Below, in pieces: positions 34,680 to 43,711 of a stretch of 64,000 nt of DNA. Position numbers and translations under genes: made by a program. The notes below the pieces were generated by a model. It searched no databases and was not told where the DNA came from. It saw nothing but the letters and a program-made list of their open reading frames with translations. Source of the stretch: JAFNAG01 sp050011535 (GTDB lineage Bacteria; Acidobacteriota; UBA6911); contig JBEKIX010000005.1 in assembly GCA_050011535.1 (NCBI GenBank), positions 1 to 64,000 on the forward strand, read 5' to 3'. The first letter of the stretch is position 1; every line of letters starts with the position of its first letter.

Positions 34680-36596
34680 CTACGGTTTTTTCCCGTTCGC
34701 CTCGTCCAGGGCAGATTTCATCAGTCTTTGCAGGTCCTGTTCCTCGACATCCGCATCCGGATCCTTCTGAGGCTGGGCACCGGCGTCGGCGGGCAGGTTG
34801 AGCATTGCCGCCGTCAACTTCGCGGCTCCCGATTCCAGCTCCGTTAGCAGGTCCCTGAAAACACCCGGGTTCGCCTCTTTCTCAGGCAGCGATCTTGTTT
34901 TCAGGATCGCTTCTTTAATGGATGCCTGGTCTACATTGCTCAGAAGCCAGCCGAACTCCCCGAAACTCCTGGCAATCGTAGCAACATGGCCCTGAATGCG
35001 GTTGCGCAACTCCGCGCACTCCTTCAGTCTTCGATCGCCCTCGGCAAACTGGCGTGCTTCGAAGATCATCTGATCGATTTCTTCCTTGCTTAGTCCCGTC
35101 GAAGGCGTGATGCGGACGACTTGTTCCTTTCCAGAAACCTTGTCGCGCGCCGACACGCTCACGATTCCGTTGGCGTCGATGTCGAAGCTGACCTCGATTT
35201 GCGGCGCTCCACGGGGCGCTGGGGAGATGCCGACCAGCTCGAAACGAGCCAACGAGCGGTTGAATTGTACCAAATCACGTTCGCCCTGATAAACGTGCAC
35301 TTCCACGGCGGATTGGTTGTCGGCTACGGTGGTAAAGACCGTCGTCTTTCTCAGGGGAATGGTCGAGTTATGCTCGACGATCCGCGCGAATAGCCCGCCT
35401 TGGGTTTCCACACCCAGCGTAAGTGGCAACACGTCCAGGAGAACGATGTCTTTCAACTCGCCGTCGAGTACGCCGCCCTGCAAGGCGGCCCCTACGGCGA
35501 CGACCTCATCAGGATTCATTTCCGCGGAGGGTTGCTTCCCGAATATCTTCGCCACATGCCGTTGAACCGCGGGCGTACGCGTCTGCCCGCCTACCAGGAT
35601 GACCTTGTCGATCTCGGCAGGCTTGAGTCCCGCGTCTTTCAGCGCCTGCTCGCAGTAAGAGGTCGTGCGCTCGATCAATACCTGGACCAGAGACTCAAAC
35701 TTCGCGCGCGTGAGAACTTTGTCGAAGTGCTTGGGGCCCTTGGCATCTCCGGCGATGAAGGGGAGATTGATGTGTGTTTCCACCATGGTGGAAAGCTCGC
35801 ACTTCGCTTTTTCGGCCGTTTCCTTGAGCCTTTGGCGCGCGAGTATATCCTCGCCGAGGTGGATGCCGCACTCGGCTTCAAACTCGCCAATCATCCATTC
35901 CATGATGCGCTGGTCGAAATCTTCGCCGCCGAGAAAGCTGTCGCCGCAGGTCGAAAGCACCTCGAAAATGCCTTTGTTCAATTCGAGGATCGAGATGTCG
36001 AAAGTTCCCCCTCCCAAGTCGAAAATCGCTACGCGCTCCCGTTCCTTCTTTCCCAGTCCATAAGCCAGCGCGGCCGCGGTCGGTTCGTTGATGATACGTC
36101 TCACATCGAGCCCGGCTATCCGGCCGGCATCCTTTGTGGCCTGGCGCTGCGAATCATCAAAGTAGGCGGGCACCGTGATGATCGCTTCCGTTACCGTTTC
36201 GTTGGTGAATTCCTCCGCCATTTTCTTCAGGTACTGCAGAAGCATGGCGGAGATCTCTGGAGGGCTGTAGTCCTTGCCCTGGATTGAGATGCGAACGTCT
36301 CCCTTATCTGAAGCGGCAAGCTTGTAGGAGAGGTACGATTTAAGCCTCTGAACTTCCGGGGAGTCAAATCTGCGACCCATGAGACGCTTAACGGCATAGA
36401 CTGTATTCCCGGCATTCGTCACCATCTGGCGCTTGGCGATCTGGCCAAGCAGCCGATCGCCTTTTCCAGCGAAGGCAACGATTGAGGGAGTAGTCCTGCC
36501 CCCCAAGCTGTTGGGCACAATTTGAACCGCGGAGCCCTCGAGGACAGCAACACACGAGTTGGTCGTGCCGAGATCAATTCCGATGGTTTTGGCCAT
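34680..36596 (-). CDS. dnaK: Molecular chaperone DnaK (Hsp70)
   Basis: A 638-residue Hsp70. The ATPase domain starts with IGIDLGTTNSCVAVLEG and contains DLGGGTFDISILEL and VILVGGQTRTPAVQ; the substrate domain includes LLDVLPLTLGVETQGG. The C-terminal tail (ADVEEQDLQRLMKSALDEAN) is acidic but differs from the common DnaK tail. It follows grpE with 6 bases between genes. It refolds and protects proteins with DnaJ and GrpE. Confidence 0.97.
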   Translation of the reverse strand: MAKTIGIDLGTTNSCVAVLEGSAVQIVPNSLGGRTTPSIVAFAGKGDRLLGQIAKRQMVTNAGNTVYAVKRLMGRRFDSPEVQRLKSYLSYKLAASDKGDVRISIQGKDYSPPEISAMLLQYLKKMAEEFTNETVTEAIITVPAYFDDSQRQATKDAGRIAGLDVRRIINEPTAAALAYGLGKKERERVAIFDLGGGTFDISILELNKGIFEVLSTCGDSFLGGEDFDQRIMEWMIGEFEAECGIHLGEDILARQRLKETAEKAKCELSTMVETHINLPFIAGDAKGPKHFDKVLTRAKFESLVQVLIERTTSYCEQALKDAGLKPAEIDKVILVGGQTRTPAVQRHVAKIFGKQPSAEMNPDEVVAVGAALQGGVLDGELKDIVLLDVLPLTLGVETQGGLFARIVEHNSTIPLRKTTVFTTVADNQSAVEVHVYQGERDLVQFNRSLARFELVGISPAPRGAPQIEVSFDIDANGIVSVSARDKVSGKEQVVRITPSTGLSKEEIDQMIFEARQFAEGDRRLKECAELRNRIQGHVATIARSFGEFGWLLSNVDQASIKEAILKTRSLPEKEANPGVFRDLLTELESGAAKLTAAMLNLPADAGAQPQKDPDADVEEQDLQRLMKSALDEANGKKP

Positions 36597-36602
36597 GTTT
36601 CA

Positions 36603-37226
36603 CTATTGAGTGGCGCCTTCGTTGGTTTTTAGCCGGATATTGCTGGCGACAACCACCTGTGCCGGCCTGAGCAGGTGGTCCTTGAAAAGATAGCCGCGCC
36701 TAAGTTCCTCGATGACCGTATTGTCTTCGAATTCCAGTGTTTCCTCGCGAGTCAACGCCTCATGAAAATGGGGATCGAATTTGTGCCCTTTGGCTTCGAT
36801 GGGAATTACCCCCAGACGGCTAATAGTATCGACCAGCTGTTTGTAGATGAGCTCCACACCTTCCCGATATTTCCGCAAGGTTGCCGCCTGTCCGGTCTCT
36901 TCCTGGAAGCTTTTCAACGCCCGTTCGCACCCATCTAGGATTGGCAAGAATTCCTCGATTACCGAGCTCATCACCAGCGTCGTCGTCTCCGCGCGCTCTC
37001 GATCGCTGCGCTTGCGGTAATTCTCAAATTCGGCCGCTTTGCGCAGAAATCGGTCTCGCCACTGATCCGCGTCGGCTTTTGCTGCCGCCAGGTCTGCCTG
37101 GAGCTGCACCGACTCGTCCTCCCGGGTTCCCTGCGTCCCGGAATCCGACTCATCCGACACGGCGGCCTTCTGTTCAGGAGCCGCCTCAGGGACGTCCGGC
37201 ACATTGTTGGTCATCTTCGAAGTCAT
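36603..37226 (-). CDS. grpE: Nucleotide exchange factor GrpE
   Basis: A 207-residue GrpE with a Q/E-rich disordered N-terminus, a long helix (LQADLAAAKADADQWRDRFL, FENYRKRSDRERAE) and the C-terminal beta wing (TISRLGVIPIEAKGHKFDPH, YLFKDHLLRPAQVVVAS). It releases ADP from DnaK. Its ATG at 37226 overlaps the hrcA stop by four bases (ATGA), and AAGGA lies 8 bases upstream. Confidence 0.95.
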   Translation of the reverse strand: MTSKMTNNVPDVPEAAPEQKAAVSDESDSGTQGTREDESVQLQADLAAAKADADQWRDRFLRKAAEFENYRKRSDRERAETTTLVMSSVIEEFLPILDGCERALKSFQEETGQAATLRKYREGVELIYKQLVDTISRLGVIPIEAKGHKFDPHFHEALTREETLEFEDNTVIEELRRGYLFKDHLLRPAQVVVASNIRLKTNEGATQ

Positions 37227-38293
37227 ACTCGCGTTCCTTCACTGCCCATGACACGGCCAAAAATCCTGGCTACATATTCGACCAGGGATATGGCCCGGGC
37301 ATATTCCATGCGGGTAGGACCCAGAATCCCAAGAGATCCGATGGTCCTTTCATCCACGACATACCTCGAGGCGATCAGCGTGCAGTCCTCCACGCCGGGA
37401 AGAGCGTTTTCAGTTCCGATCGTGATACGCACCTCCTGGGTGTCGCCATGTATGCATTCGGATATGAGGGTCGCCAGCCGGCTCCTATGCTCGATGGTCT
37501 CAAAAAGGACCCTCATCCTTGTAATATCGGAGAACTCAGGATTCTTGATTAGATTTGAGGCGCCATCCAGATAAACCTCGGATTCGGATTCTTCGGCAGT
37601 CTCCGAGAAAGTCTCGGCGCTCAGCAGGATCACGCGACGTACAAGCTGGTCGTAGCGCGCCTTCTCCTCCCGTATCATTTTTGACAATAGCAATTTGATC
37701 TCTTTGAGCGTCTTATCTTTGAAGTGGTCGACGATGTAGCGCGCCGCCTGATCGAGTTCCGTCTGGCTGAACTCCTCTGTGGGATGGATGACTCGGTTTT
37801 GCACGATTCCCGACTTCGATACCAGGATGATCAGGATCCGATTATCCGACAGCTTCATGAACTGGATGTGTTGGAGTGCCACTTGGCTGATGGGGGGCGA
37901 AACCACGATTCCCAGGTTTTGAGACACATGAGAAAGAACCTGGCAAGTGCGCGTCATGAGCTGATCCGGGTTGTCTTGCGACATCAGGCTGCGATCGATC
38001 AACTGGCGTTCCCCAAGCGAGATCTCCTGCTTTTCCAGCATATAATCGACATAGAGGCGGTAAGCCTTGTCCGTCGGAATTCGCCCGGCAGAGGGGTGCG
38101 GTTGACGCAGATAGCCCATCTCCTCCAGGTCCGCCATGATATTGCGCACCGTGGCAGGGCTCAGATGCTCGTGGCTCCGGCGGGCGACGGTGCGGGAACC
38201 CACCGGCCTACCCGTGGCTACAAAGGTCGAGATCGCCCATTGGAGGATCTCGCGAGATCGTTCATCGAGGCTAAGGCCGGGTTTGGCATCCAT
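37223..38293 (-). CDS. hrcA: Heat-inducible transcriptional repressor HrcA
   Basis: A 356-residue repressor with an N-terminal winged helix (LSLDERSREILQWAISTFVA, GRPVGSRTVARRS, LSPATVRNIMADLEEMGYL) and the GAF-like HrcA core (ISQVALQHIQFMKLSDNRIL). HrcA normally represses chaperone operons through the CIRCE element. It is the first gene of hrcA-grpE-dnaK-dnaJ-rsmE. No CIRCE inverted repeat is visible in its leader, so either the operator lies elsewhere or is degenerate. The ribosome-binding site is weak. Confidence 0.93.
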   Translation of the reverse strand: MDAKPGLSLDERSREILQWAISTFVATGRPVGSRTVARRSHEHLSPATVRNIMADLEEMGYLRQPHPSAGRIPTDKAYRLYVDYMLEKQEISLGERQLIDRSLMSQDNPDQLMTRTCQVLSHVSQNLGIVVSPPISQVALQHIQFMKLSDNRILIILVSKSGIVQNRVIHPTEEFSQTELDQAARYIVDHFKDKTLKEIKLLLSKMIREEKARYDQLVRRVILLSAETFSETAEESESEVYLDGASNLIKNPEFSDITRMRVLFETIEHRSRLATLISECIHGDTQEVRITIGTENALPGVEDCTLIASRYVVDERTIGSLGILGPTRMEYARAISLVEYVARIFGRVMGSEGTRV

Positions 38294-38391
38294 AAGATAT
38301 TGACCGATTTCAATTTCCTCGGATTTTCCCGCTTGGGCAGCGGTGGTAGCGAGATATGTCCACTCTATCTCCAGACTCCTCCCACGGAAAC

Positions 38392-38419
38392 ATTATAATA
38401 TGCCACAAGTCAAAGTCAA
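38392..38419 (-). promoter_or_regulatory. Sigma-70 promoter of the hrcA operon
   Basis: On the minus strand a -35 TTGACT (38414-38419) and a perfect -10 TATAAT (38392-38397) are spaced by 16 bases. A second TTGACT lies directly beside the first, at 38408-38413. The leader to the hrcA ATG is about 90 bases and contains no CIRCE-type TTAGCACTC-N9-GAGTGCTAA pair. Confidence 0.75.
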
Positions 38420-38471
38420 CCAAGCCTTTATCTGCGGTCGAGATACTGCAACTACAACCCGGGGAGCATGT

Positions 38472-38638
38472 CCATAAGCGCTAACTTAAGCCGTTACCCC
38501 CACCTGGACTTGGACCTAGACTTGGTCTTGGACTTGGACGTTCTTGTGCTAGACACATTTTCGAGAACCTCCTGCTTGGGAAACTTCACGTCAGGAAGGA
38601 TAGTCCACGTCCACGTCGAGGTCCAAGTCCACGTCGAA
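38472..38638. repeat. Hexamer-arm palindromic element, copy B
   Basis: The left end CCATAAGCGCTAACTTAAGC at 38472-38491 is nearly identical to copy C. The arm CACCTGGACTTGGACCTAGA... runs from about 38501 to 38540; the centre GACGTTCTTGT...GACACATTTTCGAGAAC at 38538-38569 matches copy C; the right arm (GTCCACGTCCACGTCGAGGT...) runs from about 38603 to 38633. The reading frame here encodes only LDLDLDLVLDLD-like repeats and is not a gene. The rest of the 38294-38699 gap holds the hrcA promoter. Confidence 0.75.
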
Positions 38639-38699
38639 GAGCTACAGCGAGCATATCTTGGCGCCGAGATGAGCTTACGCCCTGAGCTGCTGCTACTTT

Positions 38700-39689
38700 C
38701 TAAAACTGAAACTCCGTTCCTATACCTCGTCTGGCAGCTTCGTCGAAAACGGCTTTGGCGGCCGAGACATCCTGGATTGCCAATCCCACGGATTTGAAAA
38801 GTGTGAGATCTTCCGCCGATGTTCTTCCGGGAACCTTACCGAGGATGACATCTCCCAGATCGCCGGCGACCTTATCCCAAGTCCATGTACCTTCTTGTGC
38901 TGGGATCAGGAAATCCCCAGCCTCGGCTTTGCAGGCCGCCGTGAGATCGCACACGATCCGGCTGCGATGCACGGTGAGCGTGTCGAGCTCGCGCATCTTC
39001 GGGGTATGAGAGCCAATGCCGTTGATGTGCGTCCCGTTTCTGAACCAGCTGCCCTCGACGATCGGTTCCGAGGCGCTCGTGGCAAGCACCACGATCTCCG
39101 CCTGTCGCACGGCCCCGGCTGGATCGCGTGCCAGTTCGACGGGGACTCCGGTTTTTTCCGTGACCTTGCGGGCAAAAGCCAGCCGGGCATCTTCGGAATC
39201 CACCGACCAGACCAACAGCTTGCGGAGTGGCCTCGCCTCGTGAATCGCCAGCACCTGGGTAAATGCTTGCACTCCAGAGCCGAAGATCATGCCGACGCTT
39301 GCCTCCGGTCTGGCCATGTATTTCGTGGCAACGCCGGCGACGGCGCCTGTACGCATGGCGGTGAGGAACCCGCCGTCCATTATTGAAATGGGAAATCCCG
39401 TATCCTCATCGAGAAGGAGGATGGTTCCCAGCACCGAGGGCAGGCCGTGCTTTTTAACATTGTCCTTGTAGACCGTCACCACTTTGGTCCCGAGGGCTCC
39501 CAGGTTTCGAATGTACGCGGGCATAAATAGCGCCAATCCAGCCTTTTCGGGCAGTGCGATCGGCGTGCGCTGCGGCATGGAGGCATCGCCCTGAGCAAGG
39601 CCGGCGAACGCTTTTTCCACTGCCTCCATGCACATCTTCATTGTGAAGAAGCTCTCCATTTCCTTGCGCGACAGAAGTAGGGTTTTCAT
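38700..39689 (-). CDS. Ornithine cyclodeaminase/alanine dehydrogenase family protein
   Basis: A 329-residue NAD(P)-dependent protein of the OCD/mu-crystallin family. It has the conserved MEAVEKAFAGLAQGDASMPQ, the conserved region DGGFLTAMRTGAVAGVATKY, and a Rossmann segment (SVGMIFGSGVQAFTQVLAIH). Members act as ornithine cyclodeaminase, alanine dehydrogenase, or ketimine reductase; the choice cannot be made here. GGAGGTG lies 4 bases before the ATG, a good start. It is downstream of an alanine-type aminotransferase on the same strand with 87 bases between, so amino-acid metabolism is a reasonable theme. Confidence 0.85.
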   Translation of the reverse strand: MKTLLLSRKEMESFFTMKMCMEAVEKAFAGLAQGDASMPQRTPIALPEKAGLALFMPAYIRNLGALGTKVVTVYKDNVKKHGLPSVLGTILLLDEDTGFPISIMDGGFLTAMRTGAVAGVATKYMARPEASVGMIFGSGVQAFTQVLAIHEARPLRKLLVWSVDSEDARLAFARKVTEKTGVPVELARDPAGAVRQAEIVVLATSASEPIVEGSWFRNGTHINGIGSHTPKMRELDTLTVHRSRIVCDLTAACKAEAGDFLIPAQEGTWTWDKVAGDLGDVILGKVPGRTSAEDLTLFKSVGLAIQDVSAAKAVFDEAARRGIGTEFQF

Positions 39690-39721
39690 GGCACCTCCGA
39701 AACGATTGAAGGGTGACGATT

Positions 39722-39768
39722 GACGAATGCCGGGCGACGGGTTCCTGCATCATCACCCGTCATTCGCC
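39722..39768. repeat. Short imperfect inverted repeat between two amino-acid genes
   Basis: GACGAATGCCGGGCGACGGG at 39722-39741 resembles the reverse complement of 39755-39768 (ACCCGTCATTCGCC). It may reduce read-through from the aminotransferase gene to the OCD-family gene. A related GAATGAC...GTCATTC pair occurs at 61862-61889. Confidence 0.4.
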
Positions 39769-39776
39769 ACGATTGA

Positions 39777-40979
39777 TCAGGCTCGAGCGTGCTTGCGGCC
39801 GTGCTGGGTCATGAACTTTTCCAGCCGGTCAAACGCCTCTTCCAGAATCTCTTCCTGGGGGAGAAAAACGATCCGCATGTGGCGGGTACCTGGCCGTTGG
39901 CCGAACCCGCCGCCGTGCACCACGACCACTCCGGTCTCCTGGATAAGATCTCCAACGAATTCCTCGTCCGGCTGTTCGATGTGAAGACGTGGAAAGGCAT
40001 AAAAGGCAGCCGTCGGCTTCACACAGGAAATGCCGGGTATGGCGTTCAAGCGGCGGTGGGTGATGTCGCGCCGGCGGCGGAGCTTCGCCTTCACTTCCGC
40101 AAGGTGATCCTGAGGACCTTCGAGCGCCGGCTTGACAGCATATTGCAGCGGTGTCACCGCGCACAAACGGGCTCTGAGACACTTGTTGACGGCCTCGATG
40201 TACTCCGACATCATCGCTTGCTTCCCTGTCACGATCGCCCAGCCGATGCGGAACCCGGGCACCAGGTAACTCTTGGCAAGTCCGTTAAACGTGACTATTG
40301 GCGCCTCATCCGAGAGCGATGCGATCGAAATGCTGTCCTCGCCGTCAAGCACCAGCTTGTCGTAGATCTCGTCCGAGAAGATCATGAGATTGTGCTTCAG
40401 ACTGAGGTTAACGATCTCCTCGAGGACCTCCCTCGAGTACCTGGAGCCGGTAGGATTGTTGGGGTTGATCAGAACCAGGGCACGCGTTCGCGGGGAGATC
40501 TTTTTCTTCATATCGGCAATATCCGGTTCCCAGTTGTTCTCCTCGTCGAGGTAATAGGGAACGTTTTGCGCCTGCAGTTTCCCGAGAACGGCCGTGTAAA
40601 GCGGATACCCCGGAGACGGCGTCAGTATCTCGTCCCCCGGATTCAGCAAAGCCGTCAGGCAAAGCTCGATGCCTTCGGAGGCGCCGGAAGTGACGAACAG
40701 ATCGAGCCAGCTCTTGATTCCCTTTCGTCTGGCGGCATTGCCGATCGCGTCGCGAGCTTCCTGGACCCCTGACGAATTTGCATAGCCCGTGTGATTATCG
40801 AGCAGCGCTTTATAGCATGCTTCGATCATGTGCGGCGGCGTTTTGTAGTCGAACACCATCGGGTCGCCGATGTTGAGATAGAGGAGCTGCTTTCCTGCGG
40901 CTTTCGCCTGTTCCGCTTTTTTCAAAATGTCGCGAATCGCGTATTCGACTTTTTGCGTGCGCTCCGCAGGATGGATCAT
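39777..40979 (-). CDS. Class I/II pyridoxal-phosphate aminotransferase, AlaA-like
   Basis: A 400-residue fold-type I aminotransferase. The PLP lysine is in NGLAKSYLVPGFRIGW, with IGDPMVFDYKTPPH at the N-terminus, the cofactor-binding NPNNPTGSRYS and FSDEIYDKLV. Motifs fit the AlaA alanine-pyruvate/glutamate subgroup rather than AspC. It probably links alanine and glutamate pools and lies upstream of an alanine dehydrogenase/OCD-family gene. Confidence 0.88.
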   Translation of the reverse strand: MIHPAERTQKVEYAIRDILKKAEQAKAAGKQLLYLNIGDPMVFDYKTPPHMIEACYKALLDNHTGYANSSGVQEARDAIGNAARRKGIKSWLDLFVTSGASEGIELCLTALLNPGDEILTPSPGYPLYTAVLGKLQAQNVPYYLDEENNWEPDIADMKKKISPRTRALVLINPNNPTGSRYSREVLEEIVNLSLKHNLMIFSDEIYDKLVLDGEDSISIASLSDEAPIVTFNGLAKSYLVPGFRIGWAIVTGKQAMMSEYIEAVNKCLRARLCAVTPLQYAVKPALEGPQDHLAEVKAKLRRRRDITHRRLNAIPGISCVKPTAAFYAFPRLHIEQPDEEFVGDLIQETGVVVVHGGGFGQRPGTRHMRIVFLPQEEILEEAFDRLEKFMTQHGRKHARA

Positions 40980-41182
40980 CGGAATCTCCTTCTAGATGGC
41001 CCCATGGGTACGCTATCCGCAGCGGATCTTGAGCAGCACCGGGGCGATTGAAGGCTCAGCATAGCCCTTTCAAACGGCAATTTCAAATCACGTGTCAAAA
41101 CTGGGGGTGCGCATTGCGAGAGGGCTGTGACGCGCGCCAATTTTTGACTGAAAGGGAATCTGCCAGCAGGGAGGAAGGAGAT

Positions 41183-41234
41183 GATTTCGGATTGCAGGAA
41201 TTGGGAATGAACCCAAAATCCGCAATCCGAAATC
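41183..41234. repeat. Inverted repeat downstream of htrA
   Basis: GATTTCGGATTGC at 41183-41195 and GCAATCCGAAATC at 41222-41234 are exact complements around a 26-base loop. They lie just after the htrA stop (41253, minus strand) and before the aminotransferase gene. It may be a terminator or a repeat unit; the 40980-41182 part of the gap shows nothing recognised. Confidence 0.6.
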
Positions 41235-41252
41235 GAAAACCCGAATTGGATC

Positions 41253-42875
41253 CTATGGCATTACAATACTCGTGTAACCAGTCGAGGTGGCGGGCTTGCC
41301 GAAGGCGTCCATTGCGATGCGCCCGGAGGCATCCATTGGAACGCGGAGGATCTTGAGAATCACCGCCTGGCCGCTCTTCAGACCTTTGAGAATATCCAGG
41401 AGGTCCTGCGCGACCTCGATCTTTTTGCCATTGGCCGTCTGGACGATGTCGAAATTTCCTGCCTGATTTCGCTGCCCTACGAGCCCGGCATCCTCTGCCA
41501 GGCTTCCCGGGCTGACCGAAACCAGTAGCGCGCCACCGGAAATATTGAGACTCTGAGCAAGGCGCGTAGGAACGTTGTCGATGTTCATGCCGATTTCGGT
41601 CTTGGGTTCTGCCTTCGGCTCGAAGCTGATGCCTTGCTTCGCCTGTTCCTGGAGGGGCCTCTCTGCCAGTGTCACACTGAAGTCCTTGACCGTCCCGAAG
41701 CGCACGGCCTTGACATTGACGGTTCGCCCCGGCGGGGTGTTCGCGGCGGCGAGGCGAAGCTCCTGGACGCTTGTTATTTTCTTGCCATCAAATTCGATGA
41801 TCACATCCTCGGGCTTGATTCCCGCTTTGGCGGCAGGGCCGTTCTCTTCGACCAACCCCGTGATGAGCACGCCCTTGCCCTGCTTCACGCCGAAGTAGTC
41901 GGCCATTGCCGGAGTAAAGGGAAACTCGATGTTCATATTCACGCTCAGATATCCGCGGCTGACTTTCCCTTTTTCCAGGATCTGGTTGTAGACTTCTACG
42001 AAAATGTGCGCCGGCACGGCGAATCCCACTCCAGCATTGGCGCGGTTCGTCGTGTTGATGAAGCTGTTGATGCCGATGACCTCTGCGTTCATGTTGACCA
42101 GAGGGCCGCCGCTGTTGCCCGGGTTGATGGCCGCATCCGTCTGCAGATAATCATTGAATAGCATTTGTTGTTGATCCGCGCTCTCGACACTTTCAAAAAC
42201 GCGGCCGATGGCGGAGACGATGCCGGCGGTGACGGACTGTTCCAATCCGAAGGGGCTGCCGATCGCGATGACCCAGTCGCCGACCTTCATTGCTCTCGAG
42301 TCGCCGATCTTCACATAGGGAAATTCCTTGTCGCCGTCGATTTTGATGACGGCAATGTCCGACAGCTCGTCGCCTGCGATGACTCGCGCCTGGTATTCCT
42401 TTCCGTCCTTCACATTCACTTTGATCTTGGTCGCATCCGCCACAACGTGGTTATTGGTGATGATATAACCTTTCGGATCGACGAAGATCCCGGAACCAAG
42501 GCTGCTGAGGGTACGCTGTTGCTGAGGCGCGTTGGGAAACATTTGCCCGAACCAATCCGGCATCTGTTGGTTGTTTCGCCCTGACCCTCCGGGGCGCGTC
42601 GTGAACGAGATGACGGCCTCGGTATTGATGTTGACCACGGCAGGGCCGACTCTCTTCGCGACTTCCTCGAACGCCTGCGACATAGCCTGGATTCCCGGGT
42701 TTGCCAGGGACGTCCCGCCGCTTTGGATTTTGAGCTGGCTGTCCCCTGGCCCCATGGCTATGGCTCGATGGGATATCAAAGTTCCAATCCCAATCCCCAG
42801 ACACAGAACGAATAGGACCACGAAGAATGAAACCAGATGTTTTGACAGGCGCTGTTCGCGCGCTTCGTAGGTCAT
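41253..42875 (-). CDS. Do/DegP-type periplasmic serine protease (HtrA)
   Basis: A 540-residue envelope protease-chaperone. An N-terminal membrane or signal segment (LVSFFVVLFVLCLGIGIGTL) is followed by the trypsin-like domain with His143 (TNNHVVAD), Asp173 (SDIAVIKID) and Ser255 (INPGNSGGPLVN), then two PDZ domains (GYLSVNMNIEFPFTPAMADY and the C-terminal LAQSLNISGGALLVSVSPGS). It degrades or refolds damaged periplasmic proteins. The ATG at 42875 is preceded by GGGAGG within 12 bases. The gene stands alone, transcribed toward the aminotransferase. Confidence 0.93.
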   Translation of the reverse strand: MTYEAREQRLSKHLVSFFVVLFVLCLGIGIGTLISHRAIAMGPGDSQLKIQSGGTSLANPGIQAMSQAFEEVAKRVGPAVVNINTEAVISFTTRPGGSGRNNQQMPDWFGQMFPNAPQQQRTLSSLGSGIFVDPKGYIITNNHVVADATKIKVNVKDGKEYQARVIAGDELSDIAVIKIDGDKEFPYVKIGDSRAMKVGDWVIAIGSPFGLEQSVTAGIVSAIGRVFESVESADQQQMLFNDYLQTDAAINPGNSGGPLVNMNAEVIGINSFINTTNRANAGVGFAVPAHIFVEVYNQILEKGKVSRGYLSVNMNIEFPFTPAMADYFGVKQGKGVLITGLVEENGPAAKAGIKPEDVIIEFDGKKITSVQELRLAAANTPPGRTVNVKAVRFGTVKDFSVTLAERPLQEQAKQGISFEPKAEPKTEIGMNIDNVPTRLAQSLNISGGALLVSVSPGSLAEDAGLVGQRNQAGNFDIVQTANGKKIEVAQDLLDILKGLKSGQAVILKILRVPMDASGRIAMDAFGKPATSTGYTSIVMP

Positions 42876-43021
42876 GCCCTTACCTCCCTAAAGTTGTTGC
42901 ATACGCTCAACATTTTACGTGAAACTCCAGGGGTAGTTCCAAACTTAATTAGAGGCGCGGCGATTCAGACAGTGACGAGCCCCCCAAAGCGAGGACCCGT
43001 CCACAGCCCAAAGTGTGAGCC

Positions 43022-43115
43022 CCATAAGCGCTAACTTAAACCACTTCCCCCACGTGGACCTGGACATGGACCTAGACGTGGACTTGGACGTTCTTGTACG
43101 GGAGACATTTTCAAG
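43022..43115. repeat. Hexamer-arm palindromic element, copy C, left half
   Basis: CCATAAGCGCTAACTTAAACC at 43022 matches copy B, followed by the arm CACGTGGACCTGGACATGGA... and the centre GACGTTCTTGTAC...GAGACATTTTCAAGAAC at 43087-43118, also as in copy B. The right arm expected close by is absent; it is found about 600 bases on, beyond a toxin-antitoxin pair. Confidence 0.7.
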
Positions 43116-43153
43116 AACACCTGGTCACGCATATGAGCCTTCTTAGCATATAT

Positions 43154-43182
43154 GTATCTGTATGCATGCAACGTGATACAAT
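43154..43182 (+). promoter_or_regulatory. Promoter/operator candidate of the toxin-antitoxin pair
   Basis: GTATC at 43154 and GATAC at 43175 mirror each other around TGTATGCATGCA, and a -10-like TACAAT lies at 43177-43182, 18 bases before the ATG. This fits a small autoregulated operator; no consensus -35 is obvious. Confidence 0.45.
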
Positions 43183-43200
43183 GCTATCAGGAGGTGACGT

Positions 43201-43419
43201 ATGGGTACAGCAATATCGGTGAGGCTTCCCAAAGAGCTGGCGGAGCAGCTTGACCACATCGCCAAAGAAACCGAGAGGCCGCGTTCGTACATCCTTCAAA
43301 AGGCTCTCGAATCCTACATTGAAGACTATTCCGATCTTCAAATAGCCCTCGACCGTCTTCTTGATAAAACGGATCCGGTGGTTTCCAGTAAAGAACTGAG
43401 GAAGTCTCTTGGCTTATAA
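43201..43419 (+). CDS. Ribbon-helix-helix antitoxin
   Basis: A 72-residue RHH protein: AISVRLPKELAEQLDHIAKE forms the DNA-binding strand and first helix, RPRSYILQKALESYIEDY the second helix. The C-terminal tail (LDKTDPVVSSKELRKSLGL) probably wraps the toxin. A near-perfect ribosome-binding site, AGGAGGTGA, lies 3 bases before the ATG. The gene overlaps the toxin gene by 11 bases, so antitoxin and toxin are coupled. The unit likely represses its own promoter (family knowledge). Confidence 0.85.
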   Translation: MGTAISVRLPKELAEQLDHIAKETERPRSYILQKALESYIEDYSDLQIALDRLLDKTDPVVSSKELRKSLGL

Positions 43420-43669
43420 TATTGTTTATAAGACATCCGTCGAGCGCGACCTCAAGAGTCTCTCAAAGGTAGAAGCCGCAAAAATCCTCGCTAAGATCGA
43501 AGGCGGACTCGCCAGGAAGCCAGAAACATCTCCGGTACTCAAAGGACGCTTCATTGGCCTCCGCAAATATCGCGTCGGCGATTATCGGGTGATTTATGCC
43601 ATACTCGGTGACGATGTTTTGATTCTCAGGATTGGTCACCGGTGCGAAGTTTATCGGCGCAAGATCTGA
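43409..43669 (+). CDS. RelE/ParE-superfamily toxin
   Basis: An 86-residue protein with the RelE/ParE fold pattern: VYKTSVERDLKSLSKVEAAK, an R-rich strand (LKGRFIGLRKYRVGDYRVIY) and the C-terminal strand LILRIGHRCEVY. RelE-type toxins cleave mRNA in the ribosome; ParE-type ones target gyrase; this one is closer to RelE by the R-V-G-D-Y-R-V-I-Y segment. It overlaps the antitoxin and sits between the two halves of palindromic element C. Confidence 0.85.
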   Translation: MAYNIVYKTSVERDLKSLSKVEAAKILAKIEGGLARKPETSPVLKGRFIGLRKYRVGDYRVIYAILGDDVLILRIGHRCEVYRRKI

Positions 43670-43711
43670 CAATCGCGGTCCAGCGAGAGCGCGCCGCCTG
43701 AAGCAGGATCA

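Noticed and set aside
38468..38797. Reading frame with repeated LDLDLD residues
   Set aside because: It is the hexamer arm of palindromic element B read as protein; similar artefacts occur at 7023 and 10502-10702.
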